A stretch of DNA of 64,000 nt from Arenicola marina. Taxonomy: Eukaryota > Annelida > Polychaeta > Arenicolidae. The notes below the pieces were generated by a model. It was not told where the DNA came from. It did not search any database and saw nothing but the letters and a program-made list of their open reading frames with translations. Of the stretch, positions 24,505 through 35,573 are shown in pieces (the stretch's first letter is position 1; each line of letters opens with the position of its first letter). The stretch covers positions 50,895,670 to 50,959,669 of the forward strand of contig OZ025248.1 of assembly GCA_964019135.1 (NCBI GenBank), in the 5' to 3' direction. The position numbers and the translations under genes are program-made.

Positions 24505-25036
24505 GTCGTTAATTACGCGCGCTCGGCTAACGCGCCGATTCAGAATCTGGTGGTAATACTATGAGCAATATTGGAGCGACTAATTCCTGAATAATATGCC
24601 GTGGTCTTTCTGTCACTTCTTTGACCCCGTCGCCTTCTCTGTAGCTCCCCGTCCCGTGGCGGTCTCCCCTCTCATCTACCCCCACACCTGCCCAAGCCGT
24701 CCACCCTCATGCGGCAGAAGACTAATAATGCATGTTCATTTACATAAACACAGATTGCAGCACTCGTCATACAATAAACACGAACACCGCTTGAAGCTTT
24801 GAGCGGCGTATGAACTTTACAACCCCGGGGCACCGGGTGCGCGTGGGATGGTGTGGGAGGGTGTGGGAGGGTGTGGATGGGCAGTGGTGGGGTGGTTGGG
24901 GGGTATGGAATGGCAGTGGCAACGAAGTGGGGGAGGGGGGGGGGCAAATAGGGAGTGGGAATCAGACAGGAGGTGGGGTAGGGGGGGTGGTAGAGAGAGG
25001 GGCTATGTTCAGTTCAGAACAGATCACCTGCAGAAG
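24505..25036. other. Non-coding, G-rich toward the array
   Basis: 24840-25000 is G-rich on the + strand with repeated GTGTGGGAGG, leading directly into the 23-bp array. Confidence 0.5.
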
Positions 25037-27151
25037 CATGGCACTGATCCATGGAGCAGCGTGGCACTGATCCATGGAGCAGCATGGCACTGATCCATGG
25101 AGCAGCGTGGCACTGATCCATGGAGCAGCATGGCACTGATCCATGGAGCAGCGTGGCACTGATCCATGGAGCAGCATGGCACTGATCCATGGAGCAGCGT
25201 GGCACTGATCCATGGAGCAGCGTGCCACTGATCCATGGAGCAGCGTGCCACTGATCCAGGGAACAGCATGGCACTGATCCATGGAGCAGCATGGCACTGA
25301 TCCATGGAGCAGCATGGCACTGATCCATGGAGCAGCGTGCCACTGATCCATGGAGCAGCGTGCCACTGATCCAGGGAACAGCATGGCACTGATCCATGGA
25401 GCAGCATGGCACTGATCCATGGAGCAGCATGGCACTGATCCATGGAGCAGCGTGGCACTGATCCATGGAGCAGCATGGCACTGATCCATGGAGCAGCATG
25501 GCACTGATCCATGGAGCAGCGTGGCACTGATCCATGGAGCAGCGTGGCACTGATCCATGGAGCAGCATGGCACTGATCCATGGAGCAGCGTGGCACTGAT
25601 CCATGGAGCAGCGTGCCACTGATCCATGGAGCAGCGTGCCACTGATCCAGGGAACAGCATGGCACTGATCCATGGAGCAGCATGGCACTGATCCATGGAG
25701 CAGCATGGCACTGATCCATGGAGCAGCGTGGCACTGATCCATGGAGCAGCATGGCACTGATCCATGGAGCAGCATGGCACTGATCCATGGAGCAGCGTGG
25801 CACTGATCCATGGAGCAGCGTGGCACTGATCCATGGAGCAGCATGGCACTGATCCATGGAGCAGCGTGGCACTGATCCATGGAGTAGCATGGCACTGATC
25901 CAGAGGACAGCATGGCACTGATCCATGGAGCAGCATGGCACTGATCCAGAGGGCAGCATGGCACTGATCCATGGAGCAGCGTGGCACTGATCCAGGGAGC
26001 AGCGTGGCACTGAACCAGAGTGCAGCGTGGCACTGATCCATGGAGCAGCGTGGCACTGATCCATGGAGCAGCATGGTACTAATACATGGAGCAGCGTGAC
26101 ACTGATCCATGGAGCAGCGTGGCACTGATCCAGGGAGCAGCGTGGCACTGAACCAGAGTGCAGCGTGGCACTGATCCATGGAGCAGCGTGGCACTGATCC
26201 ATGGAGCAGCATGGCACTGATCCATGGAGCAGCGTGGCACTGATCCATGGAGTAGCATGGCACTGATCCAGAGGGCAGCATGGCACTGATCCATGGAGCA
26301 GCGTGGCACTGATCCAGATAGCAGCATGGCACTTACACAGAGAGAAGCGTGACACTGATCCAGATAGCAGCATGGCACTGATCCAGGGAGCAGCGTGGCA
26401 CTGAACCAGAGTGCAGCGTGGCACTGATCCATGGAGCAGCGTGGCACTGATCCATGGAGCAGCATGGTACTAATACATGGAGCAGCGTGACACTGATCCA
26501 TGTAGCAGTATGGCATTAATCCATGGAGCAGCATGGCACTGATACATGGAGCAGCGTGACACTGATCCAGATAGCAGCATGGCACTGATCCAGGGAGCAG
26601 CGTGGCACTGAACCAGAGTGCAGCGTGGCACTGATCCATGGAGCAGCGTGGCACTTATACAAAGAGCAGCGTGGCACTGATCCATGGAGCAGCGTGGCAC
26701 TGATCCAGAGAGCAGCGTGGCACTTACACAGAGAGAAGCGTGACACTGATCCAGATAGCAGCATGGCACTGATCCAGGGAGCAGCGTGACACTGATCTAG
26801 ATGGCAGCATGGCACTGATCCATGGAGCAGCGTGCCACTGATCCATGGAACAGCGTGGCACTGATCCATGGAGCAGCGTGGCACTGATCCAGGGAGCAGC
26901 GTGGTACTGATCCAGGGAGCAGCGTGGCACTGATCCAGGGAGCAGCGTGGCACTGATACAGGGAGCAGCGTGGCACTGATCCATGGAGCAGCGTGGCACT
27001 GATCCAGGGAGCAGCGTGGCACTGATCCAGGGAGCAGCGTGGCACTGATCCATGGAGCAGCGTGGCACTGATCCAGGGAGCAGCGTGGCACTGATCCAGA
27101 TAGCAGCATGGCACTGATCCAGAGGGCAGCGTGGCACTGATCCAAGGAACA
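25037..27151. repeat. 23-bp minisatellite array, about 92 copies
   Basis: The unit is CATGGCAC, TGATCCATGGAGCAG, with frequent CGTGGCAC, CGTGCCAC, CCAGGGAGCAG, CCAGATAGCAG and GAACCAGAGTGCAG variants. The core TGATCCATGGAGCA is nearly self-complementary around CCATGG. 23 is not a multiple of three but the - strand lacks stops in all three frames. This gives long Cys/His/Trp-rich frames (up to 466 codons) with a 23-residue period. All three frames being open argues against coding. Variant blocks recur at multiples of 23 bp, showing internal segmental duplication. The 25.0-25.9 kb half is homogeneous and the 26.0-27.1 kb half is more diverse. Confidence 0.97.
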
Positions 27152-27278
27152 ACCAGTTGTCGATCCAGATGATCCGAGAAGCCGGGAAGTCGGACCACCC
27201 ACGCACGTGCTGCGGCGTGACGCCGGTTGTGGTTACAGGTGGTCAGGGAGGGGGGCGGGGGTCTCCATGCCTCCCAAC

Positions 27279-27451
27279 AACTCTCCCCCAGACAATTCCC
27301 CCCCGACAATTCCCCCTCAGACAATCCCCCCCTAGGACAATTCCCCCCTGGACAATCCCCCCCGGACAATTCCCCCCCCAGAAAACTCCCCCCGACAATC
27401 CCTCCCTAAGACAATTCCCCCCTGGTCAACTCCCCCCGGGACAACTCCCCC
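27279..27451. repeat. C-rich short tandem repeat (GACAATTCCCCC-type)
   Basis: About eleven diverged 13-17-bp units of GACAAYYCCCCC lie between the 23-bp and 40-bp arrays. Confidence 0.85.
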
Positions 27452-27457
27452 GGCCTG

Positions 27458-28137
27458 GCCTGAGCACCCCGGACCACGTGTACAGCAGGGCCATATGGCC
27501 TGAGCCCCCGGACCACGTGTACAGCATGGCCATACGGCCTGAGCACCCCGGACCACGTGTACAGCATGGCCATACGGCCTGAGCACCCCGAACCACGTGT
27601 ACATCAGGGCCATACGGCCTGAGCACCCCGGACCACGTGCACAGCAGGGCCATACGGCCTTAGCACCCCGGACCACGTGTACAGCAGGGCCATACTCCCT
27701 GAGCACCCCGGACCACGTGCACAGCAGGGCCATACGGCCTGAGCACCCCGGACCACGTGTACAGCAGGGCCATACTCCCTGAGCACCCCGGATCACGTGT
27801 AGAGCATGGCCATACGGCCTGAGCACCGCGGACCACGTGTACAGCATGGCCATACGGCCTGAGCACCGTGGATCACGTGTACAGCAGGGCCATACTCCCT
27901 GAGCACCGCGGACCACGTGTACAGCAGGGTCATACGGCCTGAGCACCCGGACCACGTGTACAGCAGGGCCATACTCCCTGAGCACCGCGGACCACGTGTA
28001 CAGCATGGCGATACGGCCTGAGCACCCCGGACCACGTGTACAGCAGGGCCATACTCCCTGAGCACCGCGGACCACGTGTACAGCAGGGCCATACGGCCTG
28101 AGCACCCCGGACCACGTGTACAGCAGAGCCATACGCG
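27458..28137. repeat. 40-bp minisatellite array, about 17 copies, CACGTG in every unit
   Basis: Units read TGAGCACCCC, GGACCACGTGTACAGCA, then GGGCCATACGGCC or GGGCCATACTCCC. Starts are 40 bp apart except for a few 39-bp steps. The hexamer CACGTG is intact in every copy, preceded by AC or TC. Open frames on both strands follow from the repeat. Confidence 0.96.
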
Positions 28138-28217
28138 TGAAAACATCAGTCGTACAGAGTCAGACGAATTCGTACGACCCAAGAAATGGGTGGGGATGGG
28201 GTCGGGGATGGGGCGGG

Positions 28218-28318
28218 TGTCCCCGATGTACCCCGGGGTGTCCCCGATTTACCCCGGGGTGTCCCCGATGTACCCCGGGGTGTCCCCGATTTACCCCGGG
28301 GTGTCCCCGATGTACCCC
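28218..28318. repeat. 21-bp repeat in a perfect 42-bp alternation
   Basis: About 4.8 copies of TGTCCCCGAT, GTACCCCGGGG alternate strictly between GATGTACC and GATTTACC (A-B-A-B-A), so the expanding unit was the 42-bp dimer. Confidence 0.93.
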
Positions 28319-28319
28319 A

Positions 28320-29480
28320 TACACTTGGGACCCATATTCTTACCCCTTGACGCAACCGTGGCCTCGTTCAGGAAAAATTTACCCACCGCCCCCGCCCTCC
28401 TAAAACCGCAGTGCCGGTATGTGCACCCCCTTCCCCTACCCGCACCCACCTCCCTCCCCTGCCCTCGCTTCGTTTCTCCAGATTCAAAATAGTTATCGTA
28501 TGTGTTTTATTCCACATATTAAGTAATAACCTTCTCGTACCGAAATGACGACAATCTGGCAGGACTATTGGCAGGATTTAAAGGAAACAACACAAAACAA
28601 AAAGGAGCAAACACCTTGAGTGACAGATTTCTGCCGGATCAAATTCTCAATTTCATGAGCTGCTGTATCAACTGCTCAATGGACAAATTGGCACAATATA
28701 TATATAAAGCTATTAAAGCTATAATAATGCTATTCAATATTGAGTAAACCGTGATGTAAGAAATCACTTACGGACCTCCGTCGGCAAACACAAAGGGAAA
28801 TGTACATACATGGAAAGAGAAAAGAGAAGACATAACATAGCTATCGTTCACGATGAATAGAGAACAGATGATCGAGTGAAGTGTGTGTTTGTGTGTGTGT
28901 GTGTGGGGGGGGGGGCGATATTTGTCACGCCTGGGCCCCCCCTTGTAAGGTATTACATCTTGTTATGATTTCTCGTTCGGGAAATATGTGCTTTTATAGA
29001 GAAAATATGAACATTTCTTTTATATATATTTATTTAGTTATTTATAGAGGCAATCGATTGAGGATTGTTTAGTTATAAAATATTTATAAGTAAACGATTT
29101 ATTATTCCAATTATATTGACATTAACAGAATCTACTTTACCACTATAGATTGATGTCTTGGTCTTGTCTACCACATATACGTGTACATATATATATATAT
29201 ATATTATTTATATTTTGGGGACACTGACCGTTGACTGTGTTTGAAGTTGTTAGACACAATCAGATGTAAAGCAGAGACACACGCGGCGCGCCCACTATAA
29301 TACGAACAGTCGACAATCATTCTGGAACCCCGTGAAGAATAACAGACAAGGTTAGCATTCCGCGCGCAGATAAGAAAGCCCACCGCAATGTTAAGATCTG
29401 CCAAGTGTCAGGCTCAGAGCCTAAGTTCTGACTTTCATCGTGTCAGCAGAAACCACATCTTGATCAGACGTGGGGTTCAC
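28320..29480. other. Non-coding, AT-rich part with microsatellites
   Basis: Contains a short GT tract with a G run at about 28882-28916 and a TA tract near 29188-29206. No gene was seen. Confidence 0.5.
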
Positions 29481-29494
29481 CCGCCCTCTAGCGG
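29481..29494 (+). promoter_or_regulatory. CTCF-like site (13 of 14)
   Basis: CCGCCCTCTAGCGG matches the CTCF core SYGCCMYCTRSTGG with one mismatch (T to C). It lies about 560 bp before the 55-bp array. Confidence 0.35.
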
Positions 29495-29499
29495 CCGGT

Positions 29500-30052
29500 G
29501 GCGGCAGCCTTCCCCCGGGGCAATGCCACCCTCGTTGGCGGACAAATGGGGGCTCCTCGCCTCCACACATAGCGTCAATGGGTGATCTGGTATATCTTCA
29601 GCCGCCACTCCAGCCACAGATAGAACGCTGAAATCGACACCACTTTCATGGCGCATAGATCACGTGTTTTTTCTGTTACTGCAACGAGGTCCCCCGTGTC
29701 GTCGGAATTTCCCGCCAAACGGTTTTTATTTAACACCCGATAATTTTTTAGTCTTTCCTTTTAATTTTTTTCGTTTTTCGGCATTTAGTGTTAAGACTGT
29801 TACACAAGGGTTATTTTGTGGCATCCTGCCTCCCTATTCCCTCCCACCCACCCACCCATATCCCCCTCTACCTCCTTGTTTCCTTACCCATCAATGTTTT
29901 AACCCGACACGCCATTAACCCTTTCCACAGAGACATCAATCTGTCAACAAACTTCGCGACGATGTCAAATGTTTTAACCCTTTATGCTGAAGCTCTGCAT
30001 TCCAAATATCACCAAGTGGGAACTGGTGAGAACCCACAACAAAGAGGGACAG
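29500..30052. other. Non-coding, nothing recognised
   Basis: T-rich and pyrimidine-rich DNA at 29660-29880. The open frame at 29788-30060 runs into the array and has no recognisable domain. Confidence 0.4.
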
Positions 30053-32314
30053 GGTGGTGAGTGGGGAGAGGTAGGCCTGAGGATGGAGAGAGGTGGGGAG
30101 ATGCGCAGGTGGTGAGAGGGGAGAGGTAGGCCTGAGGATGGAGAGAGGTGGGGAGATGCGCAGGTGGTGAGTGGGAAGAGGTAGGCCTGAGGACGGAGAG
30201 AGGTGGGGGGATGCGCAGGTGGTGAGTGGGGAGAGGTAGGCCTGAGGATGGAGAGAGGTGGGGAGATGCGCAGGTCGTGAGTGGGGAGAGGTAGGCCTGA
30301 GGATGGAGAGAGGTGGGGAGATGCGCAGGTGGTGAGTGGGGAGAGGTAGGCCTGAGGAAGGAGAGAGGTGGGGAGATGCGCAGGTGGTGAGTGGGGAGAG
30401 GTAGGCCTGAGGATGGAGAGAGGTGGGGAGATGCGCAGGTGGTGAGTGGGGAGAGGTAGGCCTGAGGATGGAGAGAGGTGGGGAGATGCGCAGGTGGTGA
30501 GTGGGGAGAGGTAGGCCTGAGGATGGAGAGAGGTGGGGAGATGCGCAGGTGGTGAGTGGGGAGAGGTAGGCCTGAGGATGGAGAGAGGTGGGGAGATGCG
30601 CAGGTGGTGAGTGGGGAGAGGTAGGCCTGAGGATGGAGAGAGGTGGGGAGATGCGCAGGTGGTGAGTGGGGAGAGGTAGGCCTGAGGAAGGAGAGAGGTG
30701 GGGAGATGCGCAGGTGGTGAGTGGGGAGAGGTAGGCCTGAGGATGGAGAGAGGTGGGGAGATGCGCAGGTGGCGAGTGGGGAGAGGTAGGCCTGAGGATG
30801 GAGAGAGGTGGGGAGATGCAGTGGTGAGTGGGGAGAGGTAGGCCTGATGATGGAGAGAGGTGGGGAGCTGCGCAGGTGGTGAGTGGGGAGAGGTAGGCCT
30901 GAGGATGGAGAGAGGTGGGGAGATGCGCAGGTGGTGAGTGGGGAGAGGTAGGCCTGAGGAAGGAGAGAGGTGGGGAGATGCGCAGGTGGTGAGTGGGGAG
31001 AGGTAGGCCTGAGGAAGGAGAGAGGTGGGGAGATGCGCAGGTCGTGAGTGGGGAGAGGTAGGCCTGAGGATGGAGAGAGGTGGGGAGATGCGCAGGTCGT
31101 GAGTGGGGAGAGGTAGGCCTGAGGATGGAGAGAGGTGGGGAGATGCGCAGCTGGTGAGTGGGGAGAGGTAGGCCTGAGGATGGAGAGAGGTGGGGAGATG
31201 CGCAAATGGTGAGAGGGGAGAGATAGGCCTGAGGATGGAGAGAGGTGGGGAGATGCGCAGTGGGTGAGTGGGGAGAGGTAGGCCTGAGGATGGAGAGAGG
31301 TGGGGAGATGCGCAGGTGGTGAGTGGGGAGAGGTAGGCCTGAGGATGGAGAGAGGTGGGGAGATGCGCAGGTGGTGAGTGGGGAGAGGTAGGCCTGAGGA
31401 AGGAGAGAGGTGGGGAGATGCGCAGTGGGTGAGTGGGGAGAGGTAGGCCTGAGGATGGAGAGAGGTGGGGAGATGCGCAGGTGGTGAGTGGGGAGAGGTA
31501 GGCCTGAGGATGGAGAGAGGTGGGGAGATGCGCAGGTGGTGAGTGGGGAGAGGTAGGCCTGAGGATGGAGAGAGGTGGGGAGATGCGCAGGTGGTGAGTG
31601 GGGAGAGGTAGGCCTGAGGACGGAGAGAGGTGGGGAGATGCGCAGGTGGTGAGTGGGGAGAGGTAGGCCTGAGGACGGAGAGAGGTGGGGAGATGCGCAG
31701 GTGGTGAGTGGGGAGAGGTAGGCCTGAGGACGGAGAGAGGTGGGGAGATGCGCAGGTGGTGAGAGGGGAGAGGTAGGCCTGAGGATGGAGAGAGGTGGGG
31801 AGATGCGCAGGTGGTGAGTGGGGAGAGGTAGGCCTGAGGATGGAGAGAGGTGGGGAGATGCGCAGGTGGTGAGTGGGGAGAGGTAGGCCTGAGGACGGAG
31901 AGAGGTGGGGAGATGCGCAGGTGGTGAGAGGGGAGAGGTAGGCCTGAGGATGGAGAGAGGTGGGGAGATGCGCAGGTGGTGAGTGGGGAGAGGTAGGCCT
32001 GAGGATGGAGAGAGGTGGGGAGATGCGCAGGTGGTGAGTGGGGAGAGGTAGGCCTGAGGACGGAGAGAGGTGGGGAGATGCGCAGGTGGTGAGTGGGGAG
32101 AGGTAGGCCTGAGGACGGAGAGAGGTGGGGAGATGCGCAGGTGGTGAGTGGGGAGAGGTAGGCCTGAGGATGGAGAGAGGTGGGGAGATGCGCAGGTGGT
32201 GAGAGGGGAGAGATAGGCCTGAGGATGGAGAGAGGTGGGGAGATGCGCAGTGGGTGAGTGGGGAGAGGTAGGCCTGAGGACGGAGAGAGGTGGGGAGATG
32301 CGCAGGTGGTGAGA
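30053..32314. repeat. 55-bp purine-rich minisatellite array, about 41 copies
   Basis: Units contain GGTGGTGAGTGGGGAGAGG, TAGGCCTGAGGATGGAGAG and AGGTGGGGAGATGCGCA. They are strongly G/A-rich on the + strand, so G-quadruplex, triplex or R-loop formation is plausible. Common variants are GGACGG or GGAAGG for GGATGG, GAGAGGGG for GAGTGGGG, and CAGTGGGTG for CAGGTGGTG. A rare variant block (GAGAGATAGG followed by CAGTGGGTG) occurs near 31210-31265 and again near 32205-32255, about 18 units apart. The 398-codon - frame has a 55-residue period from three frames in rotation and is not a gene. Confidence 0.97.
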
Positions 32315-32324
32315 GAAAAAAATG

Positions 32325-32405
32325 AAAGGAAGTATTGGTCTTTTAGGCCACTTTAGTGTAGATGACGGTTAAATTGGGACGAGAAAATGCCCGGGATATT
32401 AACAT
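32325..32405 (-). mobile_element. SINE 3'-tail fragment beside the 55-bp array
   Basis: On the - strand CCCAATTTAACC, CTACACTAAAGTGGCC and TAAAAGACCAATAC match the SINE tail in order. It ends in T/C-rich sequence about 10 bp from the array edge. No tRNA head. Confidence 0.65.
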
Positions 32406-32409
32406 GAAC

Positions 32410-33010
32410 TCAGACGAAAACCAGATAGCGAGTATCATCAAACAACATGGCGGCTGCCTTCCACACCTAAACTACCTACCAACACAATTAAAAACAACTA
32501 AATTAAACACCTAAAGTAACGCTACAATTGCACTAATACGGGCCAAACGGGTGTGGGTGGATGGGTTTGGGGGCCGGGGGGGGGGTGAGGGGGAGCTGGG
32601 GGTCGGGGGTGCGCCGCTGACAATGACACTCCATGTATCTGTGAACATATTCACTGTGGCTTTTGTAACTAAATGGATGTGAAAGATGTAACATGTTGAG
32701 AAACAGTCACAGTTGTCGAAGTATTGTCTCCGCACAAACCTGTCTCGCAAATGGATTACTCCATCCCAACATGCAGCCGCACCCCAGTGCGAGAAATAAA
32801 AGAAAAACTAATATTCATATTCAGAAACAGTTACAACTATTTGCAAATCGTTTTGGTCCTTGTTTGTACGGCGTTCGCGTCGGGCCGCCCTTTTTTCACC
32901 CCTCGCCACTCGGCATAAATCCCCTATTACCCCTTCAAACACCCCCCTCTCGCCACCGGGAGAGAGTCCCCGCCTCCTGTTTTTGTAGTTACTCAGCCAT
33001 TCGGGCGCCC
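32410..33010. other. Non-coding, nothing recognised
   Basis: Unique sequence with a G-rich piece at 32570-32610. No supported gene. Confidence 0.4.
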
Positions 33011-33014
33011 CAGC

Positions 33015-33085
33015 CGAGCCCCCAACGGGGTGGGGCGGGGCCCCCACGGGGTGGGGCGGGGTCCCCACGGCGTGGGGCGGGGCGG
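33015..33085 (+). repeat. 21-bp GC-box repeat, about 3 copies
   Basis: GTGGGGCGGGG, a canonical Sp1/KLF GC box, occurs three times at about 21-bp spacing separated by CCCCACGG. This could be a promoter-proximal element or merely a G-rich minisatellite. No start codon with a recognisable product follows within 300 bp. Confidence 0.6.
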
Positions 33086-33089
33086 ACTC

Positions 33090-33640
33090 TCAGACAGACC
33101 GGCTCCAGCCCGGCGAGCAGGGGATTCAGCCGGGCGGGAGCCAACCGGTCATAACGCAACCATAACCTGCGTCAGCCGTGCCGTGTGAAAAAAAGCCAGC
33201 CGCCCACTTCAATGTCAGAGTGACTTAGCGAGCGTCCGAGGGTGGCGTCACTGTAATCGGGATGTATTCACCAGGATAAATATCCTTGGGATATTGCCGA
33301 CGCACACCCTGAGATCAGACTGAAGGTCGCCGGTCTGGCTTACTGTGGTGTTGAAAGTGATACACCGAAGTCCGTTTCACATGGGGTAAGATATTTTGAC
33401 ATACAGTATTTTTTAAAGATTATGGATCTTCGCATTTTGACATTATTAATTGAAATTGCAATTAATAACCTAAAATGGAAACATATTTAAACAGTATTTA
33501 AAAGCTGTGTACATTTAAATATCTTAATAAACACGCGTGGTACGATTTTTGTCGACATATTAGATATCGATGTATGTAACAGTGATAGTGTATGGTGGTT
33601 TTAAAGCTATACCTCAAATAGCTCGGAAACACTTTTAAAG
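33090..33640. other. Non-coding, nothing recognised
   Basis: CpG-containing at first, then AT-rich at 33370-33600. Confidence 0.4.
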
Positions 33641-33647
33641 CCCCGAG

Positions 33648-33805
33648 GTTCACTTCAGCAGCTTCGCTTTGACCTCGCTGAGGTCGTGAACCCGGAAGTC
33701 CACTCCAGGTTTTAATCGATCTCAGCGCAGGACTGAAAGTGGAAGCGCCGCCCCCTGACGGCACTCAGTGCCAGGGCGTCCGGAGCCAATTTCTGGAGCC
33801 CCGCG
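33648..33805 (+). promoter_or_regulatory. Candidate promoter upstream of the 33.8-kb frame
   Basis: GC- and CpG-rich. It contains GAGGTTCAC, then TGACCTCGCTGAGGTCG (two everted AGGTCA-type half-sites that also form a 6-bp hairpin). CCCGGAAGTCC is ETS-like, a weak CTCF-like CCGCCCCCTGACGG lies at 33748-33761, and GCCAAT is at about 33785-33790. The abrupt change from the AT-rich upstream DNA supports a CpG-type promoter. Inference only. Confidence 0.3.
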
Positions 33806-33964
33806 ATGGATTCCGAATCAGATAAGACCCCGCCAACTTTAGACTTCACTTTTGCGGACGGGGTTATCGGATCACCCTTATTATCGCCCGAGGGGCATAC
33901 AATTAGGAACGCGCATGTGCGAAAGGCGACGAAAGCCTACCTCCTCCCCTCCCGCTCGCCTTAG
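33806..33964 (+). CDS. Candidate 52-codon open frame or first exon, unknown product
   Basis: An ATG in strong start context (G at -3, G at +4) opens a frame of 52 codons ending at TAG 33962-33964. It begins MDSESDKTPPTLDFTFADG and continues with an acidic, then basic (HVRKATKAY) stretch. I see no signal peptide, membrane segment or domain that I recognise. The position just after a CpG-rich CCAAT-bearing block makes a first coding exon plausible. An NRF1-like GCGCATGTGCG lies inside it at about 33912. No strong donor site is visible before the stop, which is the main argument against it. Confidence 0.3.
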   Translation: MDSESDKTPPTLDFTFADGVIGSPLLSPEGHTIRNAHVRKATKAYLLPSRSP

Positions 33965-34925
33965 CCCCAAGGTCTCATAGCATTTACACAGAAGATATAT
34001 ATAGTTTTTATAAGTTAGGCGATCTCAAAGGAGGAAATCTGGAATCGCCCTGCAACAAATCCTTGAAGCGGAAGCGGATTCGACCCAGCTTTCAAAAAAA
34101 ACATGCTCGTTCTCCTCCCCACTTCCGGTGGAGCCTGATCAGCTCCAATCTCCGGTCCGTGGAACGCTTTGGGAAACGGGACACCGAAATGCTTGGGCGA
34201 GTGGGTTTTAAATGGCGGGGTCTATCGCACCCCCATCAGCCTTGGCCTTGACGGGGTGTCTCGACTGACGGTAACCCCATCCCACAGAGCCCGCCACACC
34301 ACCCCCCGACACACACAGCAAGCCACTCCACCCCCCACCACTGCCCGCAATCCACCTTCCACACAGCCTGTCACCACTCCGCCCCCACCCCACACACACA
34401 TACAGGCCACCCCCTACCACAGCCCGCCACCCTTCCTACCCAGCCATTTAAATGGACCAGGGACAAAGGGTGGGAGCACTTCCTACAATAAGCAAAGTGA
34501 CCAGCACTCCACCTGGAGCGGTTCCAGATGTCATGTCGGTATATATGTGTGTCCGATAAAGGGGGCAGCCGGACTTAAGCCAGGCACTGTGCGGAAGTCT
34601 CCCGGATTGGAGGGCCAGTTGTCCTGCGCCTGAGATCCCGGGAGGGGAGGGGGGGGGGTGCAGGGTAGGGGAGGGAGGGGGCGGGGGTGGGGAGGTAATC
34701 ATCCGTGTATTGGCAGCAGTGAGAGGATAAGTCGAGTGCAGAGTGTCGGCACCTTGGGAGAAGTGACCACCCACCGTCCGTCACTAACATATCAACTTCT
34801 TCTCGGATCTCTATGTGCCTCAACTCTCCTCTCAACTTCTCAATTTCCGGCCCCCTGTCTCCCATCCATCCTCCCTCTCTGTTTCTGTCTCTGATCCCTC
34901 TGTCTCTCTCCATTTCCTCGATTCC
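33965..34925. other. Non-coding with one ETS site; C/A- and G-rich parts
   Basis: CCACTTCCGGTGG (ETS core in reverse) lies at 34120-34132. C/A-rich DNA fills 34270-34440, with a G run near 34640-34690. No supportable gene. Confidence 0.4.
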
Positions 34926-34926
34926 C

Positions 34927-34972
34927 TTTCAAGTTAGCCTTCATGTACACAAAAGTGGCCTAAAATACCAAC
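34927..34972 (+). mobile_element. SINE 3'-tail fragment
   Basis: AAGTTAGCC, TGTACACAAAAGTGGCC and TAAAATACCAAC match the SINE 3' end in order, with no tRNA head. Confidence 0.6.
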
Positions 34973-34979
34973 GTTTTTC

Positions 34980-35540
34980 AATCACTTCTTCTCAGTCTCT
35001 GTTTCTCAGTCTCTGTTTCTCTCCATAGCGATCTACATACCCGTCTACTCTTCCCGTCAAGTTCCTCTCTATACGCAATCTTATGGATATTCCTATATCG
35101 CCATCACCCACACTCCGTTCAGCTCCGTCTCTCGTAAGTCTCCCCCCCCCCGCCTCCCATCCTTTCCCTCTCTCTCACTCTCACTCAGGCTTAATAACCG
35201 ATACCTGATAACTATATGTATCTTCATTATTTTAAGTTTTTAAGCGCTACCTGCGAATGCACCATGTGGCTTTTCATCGGTTTATCTCATTGTCTCATTG
35301 GTTGACTGGCCTAGTTTAGCCTAAAACAATAACCAACTTATCCAATCCATTCATTAAGCGTATAAGCACGTCATCTCCCAAACTGAAGAGGTACGAAAGC
35401 AGAAAAAAACCAATCTAACCCATGAATGTTTACATTCCCGATGATACAGTACCTTTTTGAAGACTGGACTTCTAAAGAAACGTAACTGAAACCAGTTAAG
35501 GTTGCTAGCGACGCCATTGTCGTTCATGGCCAACTCTCGT
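34980..35540. other. Non-coding, pyrimidine-rich
   Basis: Contains a duplicated TCTCAGTCTCTGTT near 34990-35020. No gene was seen. Confidence 0.4.
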
Positions 35541-35573
35541 GGCACGTGACCTCCGTTTGGGAGTGATGTCACA
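35541..35573 (+). promoter_or_regulatory. Candidate core promoter: E-box and CRE-like sites
   Basis: GGCACGTGACC (35541-35551, E-box of the USF/MITF class) is followed by TGATGTCA (35564-35571, one base from a CRE). Then ACAATGGCGG overlaps the start codon and resembles the YY1-type AAnATGGCGG element typical of animal housekeeping promoters. Confidence 0.35.

Noticed and set aside
24962..27206. Cys/His/Trp-rich long frames as a metal-binding repeat protein
   Set aside because: All three - frames are open over the 23-bp array, and the peptide merely rotates through the same 23-bp sequence.
30009..31205. 398-codon Pro/His/Ser frame
   Set aside because: 55-bp array read in three rotating frames; low-complexity composition only.
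20017..32314. CRISPR array
   Set aside because: Units are directly tandem without unique spacers, and the context is eukaryotic.
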